Below are positions 63,505 through 64,000 of a stretch of DNA of 64,000 nucleotides, in pieces. The notes beneath the pieces are model-generated. The model ran no database searches. It was not told where the DNA came from and was given only the letters and a program-made list of their open reading frames with translations. Positions within the stretch are counted from its first letter, which is position 1. Every line of letters begins with the position of its first letter. Source of the DNA: Metridium senile (taxonomy: Eukaryota; Cnidaria; Anthozoa; Actiniaria; Metridiidae); NCBI GenBank assembly GCA_949775045.1, contig OX459110.1:1173501-1237500 (forward strand). Reading direction: 5' to 3'. Position numbers and translations under genes: made by a program.

Positions 63505-64000
63505 AAATATTGAAATGGTCATGATTATGATGGTTATGATGATAATGATAGTGCTGATGATGATTGTGATCGGCTAATGACTATAATAATGATGGCTATA
63601 ATAAAAGGTTATGGTCATAATTATGATGGTTATGATGATAATGATAATGCTGATGATGATTGTGATCGGCTAATGACTATAATAATGATGGCTATAATAA
63701 AAGGTTATGGTCATAATTATGATGGTTATGATGATAATGATAATGCTGATGATGATTGTGATGCTAATGATTATAATAATGATGGCTATATTAAAAGGTT
63801 ATGATCATAATTATGATGGTTATGATGATAATGATAGTGCTGATGATGATTGTGATCGGCTAATGACTATAATAATGATGGCTATAATAAAAGGTTATGA
63901 TCATGATTATGATGGTTATGATGATAATGATAGTGTTGATGATGATTGTGTTGCCAATGATTATAATAATGATGGCTATAATAAAAGGTTATGATCATAA
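63505..64000. repeat. 96-bp tandem repeat running off the right edge
   Basis: The phrase CGGCTAATGACTATAATAAT recurs at 63571 and 63667 (96 bp), with further, slightly shifted units to the window end, each with GGCTATAATAAAAGGTTATG. It lies in a copy D intron; long Asp-rich frames are artefacts. Confidence 0.9.

Overview
The window reads as AT-rich nuclear DNA of a metazoan, most likely an anthozoan cnidarian (coral or sea anemone). That placement is an inference. It rests on intron-rich secreted genes that combine PAN/apple, C-type lectin-like and LamG-like domains, on a Penelope-like retroelement and an L2-type LINE, and on a very high load of palindromic MITEs and satellites. No contig-level identity could be checked.

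Genes. All recognisable host genes lie on the minus strand. They form one tandem family: copy A (4840-10402), copy B (24128-33742), copy C (40938-47005) and the 3' part of copy D (60459-63308, continuing past the right edge). Copies A-C each resolve into seven coding exons with consistent splice phases. In order these encode a signal peptide plus PAN domain, a 16-residue linker, the first half of a C-type lectin-like domain (CTLD), three exons of a LamG/concanavalin-like domain, and the second half of the CTLD. The LamG block therefore sits inside the CTLD, between two phase-1 introns. Skipping it would rejoin the CTLD in frame. The outer exons are nearly constant between copies, while the LamG exons differ strongly between A/B and C/D.

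Mobile DNA, left to right. A 4.56 kb DNA transposon (225-4782) lies just beyond the stop of copy A. It carries an 86-bp satellite that is itself interrupted by a MITE. Introns of copy A hold a piggyBac-type MITE and a short retroposon in two opposite copies. The 10-24 kb spacer holds palindromic MITEs, a nested MITE pair, a head-to-head Penelope palindrome (15928-19379) with a 16-bp target duplication and hammerhead-like motifs, and a 162-bp satellite. Copy B has a 3.3 kb long-inverted-repeat element in an intron. The 33-41 kb spacer holds more palindromes and a 70-bp satellite. Copy C introns are expanded by CAT/CGT, tetranucleotide and degenerate 'gatacgatggtataca' arrays. The 47-60 kb spacer holds a foldback element whose arms are 21-bp repeats (49511-51833), a 384-bp palindrome, a 5'-truncated L2-like LINE (53861-56472) and further MITEs. 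Copy D's introns carry ACC/ATC satellites, a tRNA-like sequence and a 96-bp repeat at the right edge.

How it fits together. The lectin genes probably encode secreted or extracellular recognition proteins. The surrounding sequence is mostly transposons and satellites that have inflated introns and spacers. I found no CRISPR array, rRNA gene or bacterial-type operon.
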